Source: Caenorhabditis remanei
Taxonomy: Eukaryota > Nematoda > Chromadorea > Rhabditida > Rhabditidae
Assembly: GCF_010183535.1 (NCBI RefSeq)
Contig: NC_071333.1
Span: forward strand, 20,892,587-20,956,586
Length of the DNA stretch: 64,000 bases
Reading direction: 5' to 3'
The position numbers were made by a program, and so were the translations under genes. The notes under the pieces were generated by a model. That model had not been told where the DNA came from. It did no database searches and was given only the letters and a program-made list of their open reading frames with translations. How positions within the stretch are numbered: position 1 is the stretch's first letter; every line of letters begins with the position of its first letter. Of the stretch, positions 36,176 to 48,800 are shown piece by piece.

Positions 36176-36858
36176 GGTTGATGCATGGTAGATTTTAAGA
36201 TCGTTCTCCGGAGTTTTGACTCATTTCATTTAACCAATTATTTATATTAGACGTAGATCTGAAGTATATATTCAATTTTATAATGAACAACTGTCTTCTA
36301 CGGTTTCTCACTAAATAGTTATTCTCTATCAATCAAATTCACTTTTGTCTCTTATGGACTATTTTTATCGATTGTGGTTTTTCCGATTTTTTAGAAGAAC
36401 CTCTTAAAAAGTTAACGCTAATCTCAAAACACTTTTTTATGCTATTCTAAATTTTAGTTAACGAGAGAAACACCAATGCACCAATGAAGGTTCTAATCCC
36501 CTTCTAATCTTCTTATTTCCGCGGACAGGTGCATTCTGCCCTTATATCCGGATTAAGATCCGCCGCCACTATCCAGAAAACCACTTAGCCTTTTTTACCA
36601 AGGCAATTAATACACTTTCAAATTGAGATAAAATTTATAAGACAGTTAGTTGGTAGTGTTTAATTTATCAATATCAAAAAATTCAGAAGCAATATGTGTA
36701 TTCTTAGGAAATGTGATGAACAGATATGATGCTTTCAATGGTTTTTGAATTACATGAAAGTGGAATAAATTTCAGATAGATATGAATAAACTAAAATATA
36801 TAAAAAATAGTTTCAAAAACATATGATTATAGCGAATTCATAAAACAATACATAAACC

Positions 36859-37222
36859 TTATCCACTTTCTAGTGTTTCGAACACCTCGATCCAATCCCC
36901 GTCCTCCATTTTAAGTGTTTTTGCTGTGGCATCATCAGCCACGAATGATCCATAATATAGAAATCTAGAAACGTTGTTAAATATATTTTTTTAACTTGTA
37001 ACATTTGATTTACCGATAGAGGCGGACACTTTCGTTCATCTTTTCAGCAAAATCGTCTTTCACTCGTTTCATTTTGACGTTTTCTGTTATGCGATAATGG
37101 GCAAGTACCGGATCCCCTTCCGGATTTCGAGCCTAAAATGGCAAGTTTTAATTTTTTCTAATTACTGTTTTTACCAGTTCAACTATAATTTTGATGTATT
37201 TCTTTTCTTTCTTGTCTTCCAT
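36859..37222 (-). CDS. SUMO-like protein, 90 aa
   Basis: Exons 37222-37175, 37132-37014 and 36964-36859 keep one frame and give 90 residues, the size of a SUMO precursor. The fold pattern is complete: KKYIKIIVEL, a helix region MKRVKDDFAEKMNES, RLYRFLYYGSFVADDATAKT and KMEDGDWIEVFETLESG. These match the SUMO segments RFLFDG, DTPKTLEMED and IEVY. The protein ends in SG rather than GG, so it lacks the di-glycine needed for conjugation, and it has no extra residues after it. A TTTTGCAG acceptor precedes the ATG exon. It may be a SUMO mimic, a decayed paralogue or a precursor using a single glycine. Its sister is at 22214-22594. Confidence 0.8.
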
Positions 37223-38960
37223 TTTTGCCGATGATGTTATTCGATTGTTGAGAAGGGTCTGCAAAACAATACATAAGAAAAAGGAGTTTGGAAAGCAATA
37301 ATGACTTGTTAAAAAGAATTTACGAGAACCTATATAAAAAAGAAGAAAAAATCACATTAACCGTCTAAGACATCGGACACACGTTTCTAGGTAAAAGAAA
37401 TGGGGGGGGGGCACCTGCAGTAAAGGTGGTCTGGCTTGATCATGACTAATAACCCCCTTTAATAGTCCACCCACGGCTCACTGTCGGCAACCAACTAATT
37501 GCATGTCTTTATGTTTTGGAGGATACCTAATCTGACAGATGGTTTCCTGGTCATTAATAACAGAAATATTCCTATATAATTTAGTATCTCATTTCAATCG
37601 GAAGCACATTTTGTATCACAAGTATTTGCAGGAAGATCTAGGATGCAATTTTTGTCACAAATACATTTATTTTATTAGGGGAAGTCATCGAATTAAAATC
37701 TCGTTGTGATATGTATTAGACATCATTGGACGGGCGGATGAAATGGACTAAAAGCAGAATATAGCCGGATTCTAGGATTCTAACCGGATAACAGCAGGAT
37801 TCTTCTACAAAAATAGTTACGTTTTTTGGGATAGTGCTTCTTTATGTTTTTCAGAAGAAGAATAACTTTCGGAGCAAGAAAGTTCAAACTTTAATGTGGC
37901 AAAAGGAGAGGAGAGCTAAACTTTTTTCATGCAGAAAAGGGGCTGCAGGAAAAAATGCAAATTCATTGATTATCATGAAAATAATAAGCATCTCAAAATC
38001 GAGCAAGCTCTGGGCTTTTGTTTTACAGTGATCTATGTTTTCAACAAGCAAAACAAGAATTTTGAAAGAGCCAACTCTGGTTTTGAAAATCTTTCAAAAA
38101 GCATCTATAATCTTTTTGTTATTCCAAGTTATTATATAAAGATATCACGTGTTATTGACGCATGAAAAATCTCGTTGACATCATAAGATTAGCACGTTTC
38201 CATGACGTTGCTAATCCATGTGGAAGTGTGAGAGCCAAAAAAGCAGATGATGAGAGGGAAAGCGAGACGCAGGAAAGAGCTTCCTCGATAAAACTGGAAA
38301 TTTGGGTCTTTGATAACAGGAAGTCAGAACTTAGAAGAAGACGGAAGAAGTTTCAGAGTTGCTGATGGGAGCGTCTATCTAGAAGCTGCAAGAGCGTCGT
38401 AAAAGTCAGTCAACGGATTTTAATGATTTACAGTAACAAGAAACTAAACGGGAGGAAACACTTCATTCTTCAATTTCACAGAATCGAGAGCTCGAGTACA
38501 AGTTAAATCATGTGGAATCTGTCTTAATAGAAAAAACTAAATTTCTGCCGAGTGCGATGTGTGTTACCCTAAAAAGAGGAAAATAAGTGGAAACAAGCTA
38601 CAAACAAAAAAACGTCACCTAGCCAAAACTTGTCATGAGGCTAAATGCGGCTGATTCCGCCTGCATTATTTTTTCTTAACTTTCAGCAAAAATTATTTCC
38701 AGGTCTCTAGTTTTGGTGCTGCAGTATGAAAGACCAGCGGAAGTACAATTGCACAAAAAAAGGGTTCGATGTAAAATCCACCTTCATTATTTATCATAAA
38801 AATAATGTTAAGATGTAACAAACATCTCATCTCAAAATAAAACGCTTCTTTCTCGAACAAGATTATTTATGGTTTGAGAAATCCCTCAAAAAGCTGCTCT
38901 AATCTTTTTGCTATTTTAAGTTCGGATTATATTTAGAGCTGGACTAACTCCCCTTTTTTT
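37223..38960. other. Right-arm DNA without a supported gene
   Basis: Contains a G-run (GGGGGGGG) near 37405 and remnants of the tandem promoter unit at 38160-38400. Open frames at 37834-38365 correspond to repeat DNA shared with the left arm and show no gene structure. Confidence 0.4.
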
Positions 38961-39152
38961 AGTCAGGTGATATTTCCAGTATGAGGCCACGGGTTTTTGC
39001 TAATGTCATATGTTATTAACGCATGAAAAATCTTGTTGACAACATAAGAGTAGGGCGTGTCCAAGACGTTGATAATCTATGCGGTTTGATAATCTAAGTG
39101 TGAGAGCCAAGAAAGCGGCTGATGAGAAAGAAAGTGAGACGCAGGAAAATGA

Positions 39153-39160
39153 TATATAAG
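39153..39160 (+). promoter_or_regulatory. TATA-box promoter, right arm
   Basis: TATATAAG followed by CAGCCGTGGGAGCTGAAAAT and a pyrimidine-rich leader. It drives the plus-strand unit whose short exons follow at 39380-39660. Confidence 0.5.
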
Positions 39161-39391
39161 CAGCCGTGGGAGCTGAAAATCTAGTTTTACTCCCCTTCTC
39201 TCCAGATGTCTTTGTGTATAGACGTCGTCCCCTTCTTTTCTGATTATTTTTGAATTCTAATTTTATATTTTTATTTGTTGAAGGTAAGGAAAATAGCCAA
39301 GTTTCAGATGAAATGAAAACTTTTTTTTCAGTATTCCTCGGGTGATATTTCGGGTAGATCGTGATCTCTTGAAGATTTTCAAAAGGCTCAA

Positions 39392-39613
39392 ATGGACCAA
39401 GAGCACCACAAGATCCTCTCAAGAGGACGACGGGCCAAGAAGTTCTTGGATTATGAGGAACCGTAAGTTGAATAATCAAAAATTTGTATAAACTATATGA
39501 CATTTACAGCAAAGAGTATTTGAAATTGCGGGTCACTTCTGTTTTTCGGGTTTTGTTGGTGAGTAAGCACAAGAAACCTGACTTCAGAATTTTTCACATT
39601 TATTTTTCAGGAC
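39392..39613 (+). CDS. Short spliced frame of the repeated unit, 43 aa
   Basis: From ATG at about 39392, two introns with consensus GTAAGT/ACAG and GTGAGT/TTTCAG ends can be removed to give 43 residues beginning MDQEHHKILSRGRRAKKFLD and ending DFG before TAG. The same exons are recognisable in reverse in the left arm (17390-17620). The peptide is basic and unlike any family I know. Upstream sits the TATA box at 39153 and a 15-codon upstream frame. Whether it is translated is uncertain; the unit could make a non-coding RNA. Confidence 0.3.
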
Positions 39614-39869
39614 TTCGGGTAGAATCGTCATTGTTCTTCGCGGGTTTGAGGAAATCAAAACACACTGCTGCCCTCAACATAAATTAATTAGTCTCCATGT
39701 TTTTAAAATGTTATGTTTACAATAAAAAATATTTTAGTTTTTTTTCTCATGTTTGTTTTTTTTTTTTAATCTAAAAGTTATAATTAACTTTATAATCATT
39801 CATTGCTCATTGAAAAACAAAAAGTGAGATTTCGTATTTGCAGTGAAATCATGTGGAAAAATGTTCATT

Positions 39870-40740
39870 TGCGTGGAAATTATCTGTTGATAACATGTCA
39901 CGCTAAAAATTTAGAATTTCATAGAATATTTTGATTTTCAAACTATTTTCATCATCGGTGTTAATTGAATACGGTATCACACGTTTCAGCTTGAATTGAA
40001 AAGCAGGAAGGCGGAAGCTGTAACGCGCCGATGGAAGCATACTATGATTTCAAAACACGATCCGAGTCATAACAGACAATCAACGGAGTTTTAGTGTTAG
40101 TTAGTGTGACAGAGGGCATTGCCAAACAACGATATACTTGTTTTTGGTTGAGTAGAACAACAAAGAAATATCGGTTGTTATGACAACCTCCGCCTGTTGG
40201 GATTTCCTTACCCTTTTATTATCTCTATATTTCACTCGCATTCTTAGAAAACGTAAAGTGAGTATCAGAAGGAGATGTTTTTTTCGTTTTCAGATTTTAC
40301 TTAGTTTATTTTCATTTTTTCAATCCCTGTGATCTAATTAGCATACTTCTTCTTTTATCATGACATCTTTTTCTTGGAAATCTCTATTTCTTTTGTCGAT
40401 TTGTTAAGTGCATGTGAACTTTTCGAGAAAATCTAGAAAACGCTTGCCATTTGCAAATACATAAAATTGAAAAGTAGTATAGTTTTTTCAAACTTCAAAA
40501 TCTTGCGTTTTTTCTTTTTAACGATCATACTACACCCACTGTTGTTTACTGATATGCATTCTAGATTAAATGACGTAGCTCCAATCATCTGCTCTTGGTT
40601 AAACTTAAAACGAAATGAAATGACCATGGTTCTCATGGTAATTGTAGAATTTGAAAGTTATTCGCACCTATATTTTATTTTGTCTGTGACCTTCATAGAG
40701 CTTGTGAATTTCAATGTTAAATTTCTCATTCTAGATACTA
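39870..40740. other. Intergenic region before the SPK-domain gene
   Basis: No supported gene. The last 20 bases hold a CATTCTAG acceptor just before the next ATG, as expected for trans-splicing. Confidence 0.4.
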
Positions 40741-40751
40741 TCAAAACAAAA

Positions 40752-43153
40752 ATGGACTTGATGTACTTGTACAATTTCATTTTCGATAAATGCAAAAATG
40801 CATGCACCTTCTTAAGCTTGAAAGAAATCTGTGACGCCTATAACCAGCCACCTCGTATCAAATTAGAAAACATAGATGATCTATACAATCAAGTTCTACA
40901 TGAGCTGACTCATAATGGTTGTCTGCAGTGCCTACGTACCAGGTCTATTCTGAAAATACTTCATACCCTAAGAATCCCGATGGACCCAAACTTTTCAAAA
41001 AAGTGAGTCATACTTTTGAGCTATTTTGGTAATTACATGTGTTTATTTAGATCAATTACCAATTACTACATTTTGACTGACAATACCCATCGAATCGTTC
41101 TGTGTGAAGATTCTAGAGGAGATGTTGTCACTGGAAAGGCAGACTATGTAAGTGTCACCCAGTTTGACCTTTTTTTTTAGATTAGTCATTTTAGACTCGC
41201 CCACTTGTCGAATACGAAAATCAACATGACCTTCTTTGTTTCCTGGCTGAATATTCTATCATTGTGTCAGTTCCACTTTCCACTAAAGAATTGGCGACTG
41301 AGTACTTAAAAAGGAACAAATCTGCTCTCCCTGTGGACGACTTGGCTATGCAGTGAGTAGAACTTTTGATTGGTTTCAGTCAATTAAAAACTTTTTAGAA
41401 TGGAAATGGTGAAGCCGGCTATGATGAAAGAACATAAGTACTTTTTCCATACACGGATTCAAATGGCGTTTGTTACACAGTATCCAGTGAATGAAGCTCT
41501 AAAGAAAAAGTGAGTTTGTTATGCCTAAGGTAAAGACATAGCACTAGTACGCGCTGACCATGCTAATTAAGGTGATATGTTTTGTTCCTTATAAAGCTTT
41601 GGAAATTTTCCTATAATTGGTGACAAAACGTCTAGTGGCGAAATATCCCGGAGCCATTTTTTGTCCAACATTCCTTCTGGTCACGTCGTTTAAATATAAT
41701 TGATTATTGAAGAATGAGAGTTCACGGCGAAGGAATAATGGACGACGACGTGATAATCAAATATGTCTCCCACGATAGGAAAATTCGTTTGGAAAAACCA
41801 AATAGTTCTAAAACAGCATCTGGAGTAAAAAGTAGAATAGAATTCTTTGGAAGACTCGAACCGCAGAAGAGAGGGACCAGAAATCGTATCAAAATAAAAA
41901 CCCGCTATGAACCTTATTATGTCAAGTTGGAGCATGGAGGAGGGCATAGTGTTAAAACTTCATCAAACACCGCCAATAACGTCAGTCACTTAATGGCAAG
42001 CGAAATCAATCCTGGAGAGTTGTATCTTGATATTCTCGATCAGAACTTTTGCAAAACTCCAGAAGATTTGAAAAAACGAGAAGAAATTTTGCAATCTTTC
42101 ATGAAAACGTGGTTCATCGTTCCTGGATTATCTCTTAATCAGCATCAACAGGTAACAGAACAACTCAGACTGCCCGTTTCACAATTTGATGACGATTCGT
42201 CGCATGTTCAATCACAAATAGACGAATCATCATGTAAAGAAGCTCTGCCAAGTTTGGAAACTTCTGGTCCAGCTCCAACTTTGTTAAAACGAAATAATGA
42301 CCATGTTGGAATGATTCCTGGATGTGAGATTCAAAACCTGTGCCGCCCACCCAGTCTTCCTGTCGACATGACCATAGATCATCAGACTTCAATTCTTCCA
42401 ATAAACGAAGCTATTGCACTTTATAAAACTGTGAACGTGCCAACCATTTCATGCATAACATATGCTGACCCACAAATAAACATACAGCAAAAATCCTTGG
42501 CTAATAGCCAGAACTATCGTGGCCGCCGTATGCAAACGGTTTATAGCACCCAAGAGTTCTTACAACATCTCTATGCAACTCTCATACTCTTCGCTGCTCC
42601 GAACTCGTCAGAAGTCCGCATCAAATTCAGAAACTTAATGAACCAGATTTCGCCACGGAAGGTACATAATCCCCTTCATTTTGCTTCACTTTCATAATAT
42701 AAATCTTCCAGGTGACCCAAATCAAAACCATAAAGTCAGCGTTGCGCTCATCTCTAAGAAAAATCATGGGAAGTGCATCCGCTAATAGAGATGTGCCTCA
42801 ATCGGTCGAAGTTATTGAAACGTTAAATTCATTCTTGGTTTTAATCAAAAGCTTGGATTTGAGCCCGCTTTTAAGTCTGGAGAACTATATTCTGAAATTG
42901 GTTGAGGAGCAGAGACCACTGAAAAACGTGAGTTCACAATTTTACTAGAAAATGAATATAAAGAAGACTTTTTGAAAAGTGTTAAGAAAAACATTTGACG
43001 AGCCAAACTTGATTCTGGTAAATGAATTAGCAGTTTTTCTTTTGTTTTTTCAGAAAAAGTTTTGTCAAATCTTTTATAAATGATTTTCAGCTCGTCTTAA
43101 AGGAAACACTCATCCTATCACTACGAAACGTTATGCAGGAATGTATACTATGA
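40752..43153 (+). CDS. SPK-domain protein, seven exons, about 614 aa
   Basis: Exons 40752-41002, 41051-41147, 41195-41352, 41399-41509, 41713-42661, 42712-42927 and 43091-43153 join in one frame. Two SPK-like modules are visible near the N-terminus: residues about 5-85 (FLSLKEICDAYNQ and LRTRSILKILHTLRIPMD) and about 120-205 (LSTKELATEYLKRN and HTRIQMAFVTQYPVNEAL), each with the conserved basic-R-hydrophobic run seen in SPK domains. The large fifth exon encodes a basic then low-complexity region, and the C-terminus is helical. SPK domains occur in nematode chromatin-linked and kinase proteins; their function is unclear. The intron before exon 5 has a weak acceptor (TTGAAG). An alternative exon 41597-41693 with acceptor ATAAAG would end the protein early at about 237 aa. 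A CATTCTAG acceptor precedes the ATG. Confidence 0.7.
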
Positions 43154-43439
43154 TTCTGACACCCGTTGGGTCATTATCTTGAAAAATATGAATTATTCCT
43201 TCCAATGGCTCCATCTACATATTGTAGAACCTGTAAGCTCACTCGCTAGAAAAATTTTCGAGCTTGGCTGTGTTTGAAGTTATTAAAATTTTCAAAACTG
43301 AAGAATGTATATTTATGATTTTTTGTCAATCAGCAGCTTTTTGATATTTTCTTTCGGAACCGAGATTAACCGCTGCGAACAGGCACAGCTAGGTGCTCCT
43401 CTTTTACAGGTTTTCAGGTAATAATCGTATACCTAATGC

Positions 43440-44900
43440 AATATTTTCTTCTTAAGTTTAAAACGTTTAATGTTAAATAAATAATTGTTAGAAATTATAT
43501 CCATTTTTGATATGATTATCCACGTTGCACTTGCAAACTGGGTTGTTGAATCGTTGGTAATTGTTAATTACGACGATTTTCATTTTAGCCAGCGCGAGAT
43601 GGGTCTAACTTGCCATTCCTTCATTTGGACCTTTTCTGAATATACATTTGCTACTCTTAAGTCATTTTCCGTCTTTTGATAAATTCTAATAGATAAATGT
43701 TTATCGGACGCAACACCTGCGATTACCTCATATCACCTAATCCATTCACCACTCTTTTCTTCTCTCCCTGAGAAGGTCTAAATTCTTAGAGGGCATTAGG
43801 AAAAAATGGAAGCAGCGGGACGAGAAGACGACAACGGGGGAGGGACGTAGTATAATGAGGAAGGAATTAGTCGACGAAAATAAATCACTTTTCTCTTCTC
43901 TCCATAGCATACACACAAAACTACCAAATGGTCGGAACTTTTTTGTTTTACAATTTTCTGATTACACGATGTTAATATATTCTTTTAATCACATAATTAG
44001 AGAATCGAACGGAATGATTGATCACTCATATAAATTTATTGTTCTTTTTTCATCGAGAGTGAGAATGGATGATAAAAAAAAAAGTTTCCATCACAAATTT
44101 CAACAAAATCGGCCTTGTGACTACGGAAAAAGAGCTAGCTTGACAAAAAAAACTTTTTTGTCGGGATTTTGAAGCATTTGGCGCATTCATTGGGCCGTAA
44201 TTCTGAATTTTTTGTATCCGGAACAGTATAATTCAAATGTTGTCAAGCTGTCACTTATCCAATGACTTGAAGGCCGGTACAAAAGACATTCTGATTTCAA
44301 TATTAAATTGGAAACTGCATAAACTGCTCAAAAATACGATTTTTCCTTATCAAATACCAACAGTTATCAAATACCAACAGAAAAATAACATCGTTATAGA
44401 TGATTTCCAACATAATTTTCACCAAAATCGTCTTTGGGACTTAAAAAGGTGAGTTGTTCCGGCAGAAACCTCTTTTCATTAGAGTTTTGAAGTATTTGAC
44501 ATCGCTCTTCCATTTCATTTATAACCATTCAGTATAATCCCACCTTTGTTAAGCTGTCACTCACCAACTGACTTTATCTATAACTTGAAACTCATTTCGA
44601 CTTTAAAAAGCTTTGAAAAAAATAGAAACTTTATAGAAATACCATTTTTCCCTATAAAACACCGTCAGGCTCAGGAAAATCACTAAAATATGACATTGAT
44701 TTCAAAGTGAAACAAGGAACAGAACGAATATGTCCTAATCTCCCTACTAAAACATTTTTTTGCTTGTGAAACCTGATTTTTTAATGTTTTTGGCCTACGG
44801 CTAGCATAATTCTCGCCCTGGGTGTTCAACTTACGTTAATTTGGGAAGATTTATAATTTTCATCTTATGCGCATATTTTTTATGAGTTTGACTCAAAATC
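43440..44900 (+). repeat. Dispersed repeat, relatives at 51.2, 54.7 and 56.8-57.6 kb
   Basis: The part at 43650-43770 matches 51230-51345 (CTGCGA(T/C)TGCCTCAT and CCATTCACCACTC). 43865-44050 resembles 56870-56940 and 54940-55020. 44320-44790 resembles 57430-57590 (TTATCAAATACCA and TTGCTTGTGAAACCTGATTT). No intact coding sequence. Confidence 0.5.
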
Positions 44901-45299
44901 TTAAAACAATTGTTTAGTTATATTGTTTTTTTTTCAGAGTTCTTGTCATTTCTCTTCAGTTTTCTCATTTTTCTGACGATTTCTCATTTTTGACCAGGAG
45001 AGAAGAGTATTTTCAGTATCCGATGAGAGAAAAAAACTTCATAGCACATTCATCTTGACTTCCGATCCAAATACATGAAGAATGCCACTGAAAACGTGCT
45101 GGTTTTCTGAAAAATGCGGTTTTCGGGTTTCACCGCTCGTCTGGTGTAGTTTTGTGTGCTGCTAAATGTCTGATTTCTCGACTTTCAACTTTTTTTTTAA
45201 ATTTCAGAAAATTGTCGTACAATTGAAACGTGAAAGTTGAATAAATATAACTATTTATCACGCCATTAGAAGATAAACATCACCTTTAAAACCTTGTGG

Positions 45300-45740
45300 C
45301 CGAGGTGTCCGCCCGCTAGGCCAGCAAAACGCGCTTTATTGACACGCATTAGAGATTGGAGACGCAAAGAAAGGCAGAGAGGCAGAAGGCATCGATTTTC
45401 TTTTTTCGACTTTTTCAGCGCTTTATAGTCGTTAAAAGGACTCCAATTGAATGAAAATTACTCAGATAATTGCTTAAAGTAATTTTTCATATTTAAAAAA
45501 CGCTAGTTCTCAATAATATTTTGTTGTTTGTCAGAAAAACGTGTTTTTTTTCAGGGATCACCAAAAATCGACAAATGGCATCGTTCGGGACAAAATAATG
45601 GCTTTTGTGCTCTTCAAACACCTTGATAACCGTCCTGTACCAATCGTGAAACATGAAAAGTAAGTGTTCATCTCATTTTTAAACCAAAAAACACGTTATG
45701 GACGCGGGAAGCGCTGCCCAATTTTTCATTGCGACGATGT
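45300..45740 (+). repeat. Exon-carrying dispersed repeat, copy 5, inverted
   Basis: Plus-strand copy of the unit found four times on the minus strand at 1.2-8 kb. It starts near GCGCTTTATTGACACGCATT and ends near GGGAAGCGCTGCCCAATTTT. The exon after TTTTTTCAG reads AFVLFKHLDNRPVPIVKHEK and is followed by a GTAAGT donor. Confidence 0.6.
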
Positions 45741-45899
45741 AATTGGATTCAAACAAAAATAGACTTCTGGGTGATTTTTTTGCTTTCCAGCCCCCTCATG
45801 AATCATTTGAATTCGAAAGTGCTATCAAATCCGGAACAGATAAGCGAGAAAATCAGTCCAAAGAAAATTAGTCGAATCTACTATCTATTTGCTGAATTT

Positions 45900-48800
45900 T
45901 CGATGATTTCACAAAATTAATAACATTTTTCTCTAGATTGAACGGGACAGTGCTCTCCAAAACCCGATAAATGATTGGAACCAGAAGCTTTCTCCACGGT
46001 TGTCGCTCCTTATGATGTCTATTTGCGTTTGATTGCTAAAAGGAATGACAGTTGGGTGACTAGTAAGTTGTTGCAAACAAATATCAGATAAATAAAACAT
46101 GAATTGTTACAGAAATTCGTCATATTCCTTACAAACATGGCAGTGGATTCCTACTGGTACGGCGAAATTGATTTTCAGAAGGAAGGCTTTGATGATGGGA
46201 CATCAACGGAGAAGCTCTAAGCACCAGGAGGAAACTGCGATCGTCCTTGATGGTATCAATAAATGGGATTCACTTGGCAAGATGATCTGATGGATGAAGA
46301 CGTGTTGTTATGTGAAGAAGTGAGTATTTGAGTTTTTTGAGGTCGTGGCTCGTGAAATATGGCTCAAAACCTCAAAACTAAACGAGAATGGCATTGAAGT
46401 TGCGCCAGATTCTGAATTTTTTAGCTGCCTGGCGTATCTTTGATGCTTCTGAGCTCATTGAACCGACTATGAAAATGCTTTATTAGATTCCAACAGCCAA
46501 CTGACGTACCATTGACGAAGAGTGAAAAGCAGTAATGGAAAAGATAAATACTTATATTTTAATCTAGTTTTTCATTTCAGAATAGTCGATGACAAGGCTG
46601 ATAGCGGCATCCGAGGTCTTGTCAGACGGGAGGTGAAGTATCGAGCACAAGGGACAAGAGAAAATCGACGAAGGAGGGCTGAAGATGGAGAAGGTATCGC
46701 GTCCAACGAGGCAGATAGAACATTTCGTCAAAAAGGAGAAGGTGAGCGCTGTAAAATCTGCAGGTTTCAGGTAAATTTTAGTAGGATTCTGCTACAGTCC
46801 ACGTGAAAGCTATTTTCTATCGACGGTTCATGCTTAAAGGTGCAGGAAAAGTATTGAGACACCCTATATTTCTATATTCATGTCTCTTTCCCCCAGAATA
46901 ACCGATCGGATTAAGAAACATGCTGTCTACCACAAGATGCTGATCGGAAACAATAGTGCGTTTCACTTAAACAAATTGTTCTGTAACAGAAAAATTGAAT
47001 GAAGTTTTAGGAAAAGCTGCTAAAACCCCGTTGCTCATCAAAATCAAATCCAATCAGCTGAAAATTTCTATGATTTCAAATAGTTAATCAGATTTTTTTT
47101 CAGGTTGACGTCTCATTGAATTCAAAACACCCCAATCTGTCTTCACGAAATCGTGTTATTTGAAATGGAGTCCGTCAAAGAACCTGGAGATGCGGCATAC
47201 CGATTTAGAGCAACCTGGAGCAACATATCGATCAATAGTGACCGACTCTGCAGTCAACTCCAGTTTTGCTGGGTCAATTTTTTTGTAAATAGGATGGTCG
47301 ATTTTGAAGAAAAACGGATTTGTGCGAAGACTCAAAAATCCGATAAATGATTGAAATCAGAAGCTTTCTCCACTGTTGTTGCACCATGTAATGTCAATTT
47401 GTCTTCGATCAGCTACATCAATGGCAGTTGAATAACTTGTAGAGACGTAAGTTCATGCAAACAGTTACAAATTAAATGTAAGATGAATTGTTGCAGATAT
47501 TCCACATAATCATTGCAAAAATGCCTATGGTTTTCAATTGTTGCTGCAAAAACTTGATTAGAGAAGACAAGCTGTTGTGATGTTACATCAACGGGGAAGC
47601 ACTGAAAAACAAGAAGGAAATTGCAAGCATAATTGATGGTATCGATAAATGGCACCCATTCGGCAAGATGATCTGACTGATGAGGACGTGCTGTTATGTG
47701 AAGACGTGAGTAACTGAGCTTGTTGAGGACGTGGCTTGTGAAATAAGACTGAAAATGCCAAAATTAAGTGAAAAAGACATTGAAGGTGTGCCAGATTGTG
47801 GATTTTTTGGCTGGCTGGGGTATCTTTGATGCTTCTGAGCTCATTGAACCGACTATGACGAAATTCGATTAGCTTCCAACAACCGATTGGCGTACCATTG
47901 ACGCGTTTTCGTGCGGACATGCGGAAAAGCCGGAACATAGACAGACCGTGGAGCTTTTAGGATATCTACAGTACTGCCTTTTCTAGAAGATTCTTTACTT
48001 TTGCGTAGCCAAAAAAGTGATTCAATCTTAGAAACAAATTGGAAAGCCAAGAAATTGCTTCCAAGATATGGGTTGTATTGATTTTCAGAGCAGCTAGAAA
48101 AAGTTGTCTCAAACAGTATTTTAATTGCTGGAAAAGATGAATACTCCTATTCTGATTTCATTTTCTTTTCAGAATAATTGCTGGCAGAGCTGATAGCGGC
48201 GTCCGAGGTTTTGTCAGGTGTGCGGTGAAGTATCGAACATGACGGACGGGTGAAAGATAGACGAAGGGCAAAAGATGAAAGTATCGTCCAGCAAAGCAGA
48301 TAGGAGATTCCGCCGAAAAGAAAAAAGTGGGTGATGTGAAAACTTCCATTTCCTGACGTCTCCAGCTTTATCGACGTACCGATATTTACCGATATATGCC
48401 GAAAATTCCCGATTTTTCTTAAAAAATTACACATTTTCATTTACAGTTCCTCCGCAATCGGTTTCTCGATCCTGAGAGAACTCATTCGGACGCCACGACC
48501 TACGACCACAATCTCGACCTAGTCATCCCCCACAACTCGCCCATTTGACACAAATCGGTCATTGGCCCATCCCATTTGTTCTTGGAAATACAGTAGGAGT
48601 GCTGAAAAGGACTATAAACGAGTGGAAGAGGCGACGAACACCGATTGCAAGAAGGCACTACAACAATATCTGGAAGACACGTTGACTATAAATTTCAGTC
48701 ATATTTATAAGGCCATCAGTCAACTCCTGCTCTGAAAAACTCGACATTTCAAAAAAGTTGCCGTATTCGATTGGTGTCCGGTTAAGAATTATGTTCTTCT

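Larger units (their letters stand above)
36455..39865 (-). repeat. Right arm of the large inverted duplication
   Basis: Reverse-complement counterpart of 17165-22930 with the same block order mirrored. It includes the intact SUMO-like gene, one full and one partial (38160-38400) copy of the TATA-promoter unit, and the flank with CACTTTTTGTTTTTC near 39810-39830 (minus strand). It lacks the 19701 MITE and the extra tandem units, so those were gained in the left arm or lost here. Confidence 0.8.
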
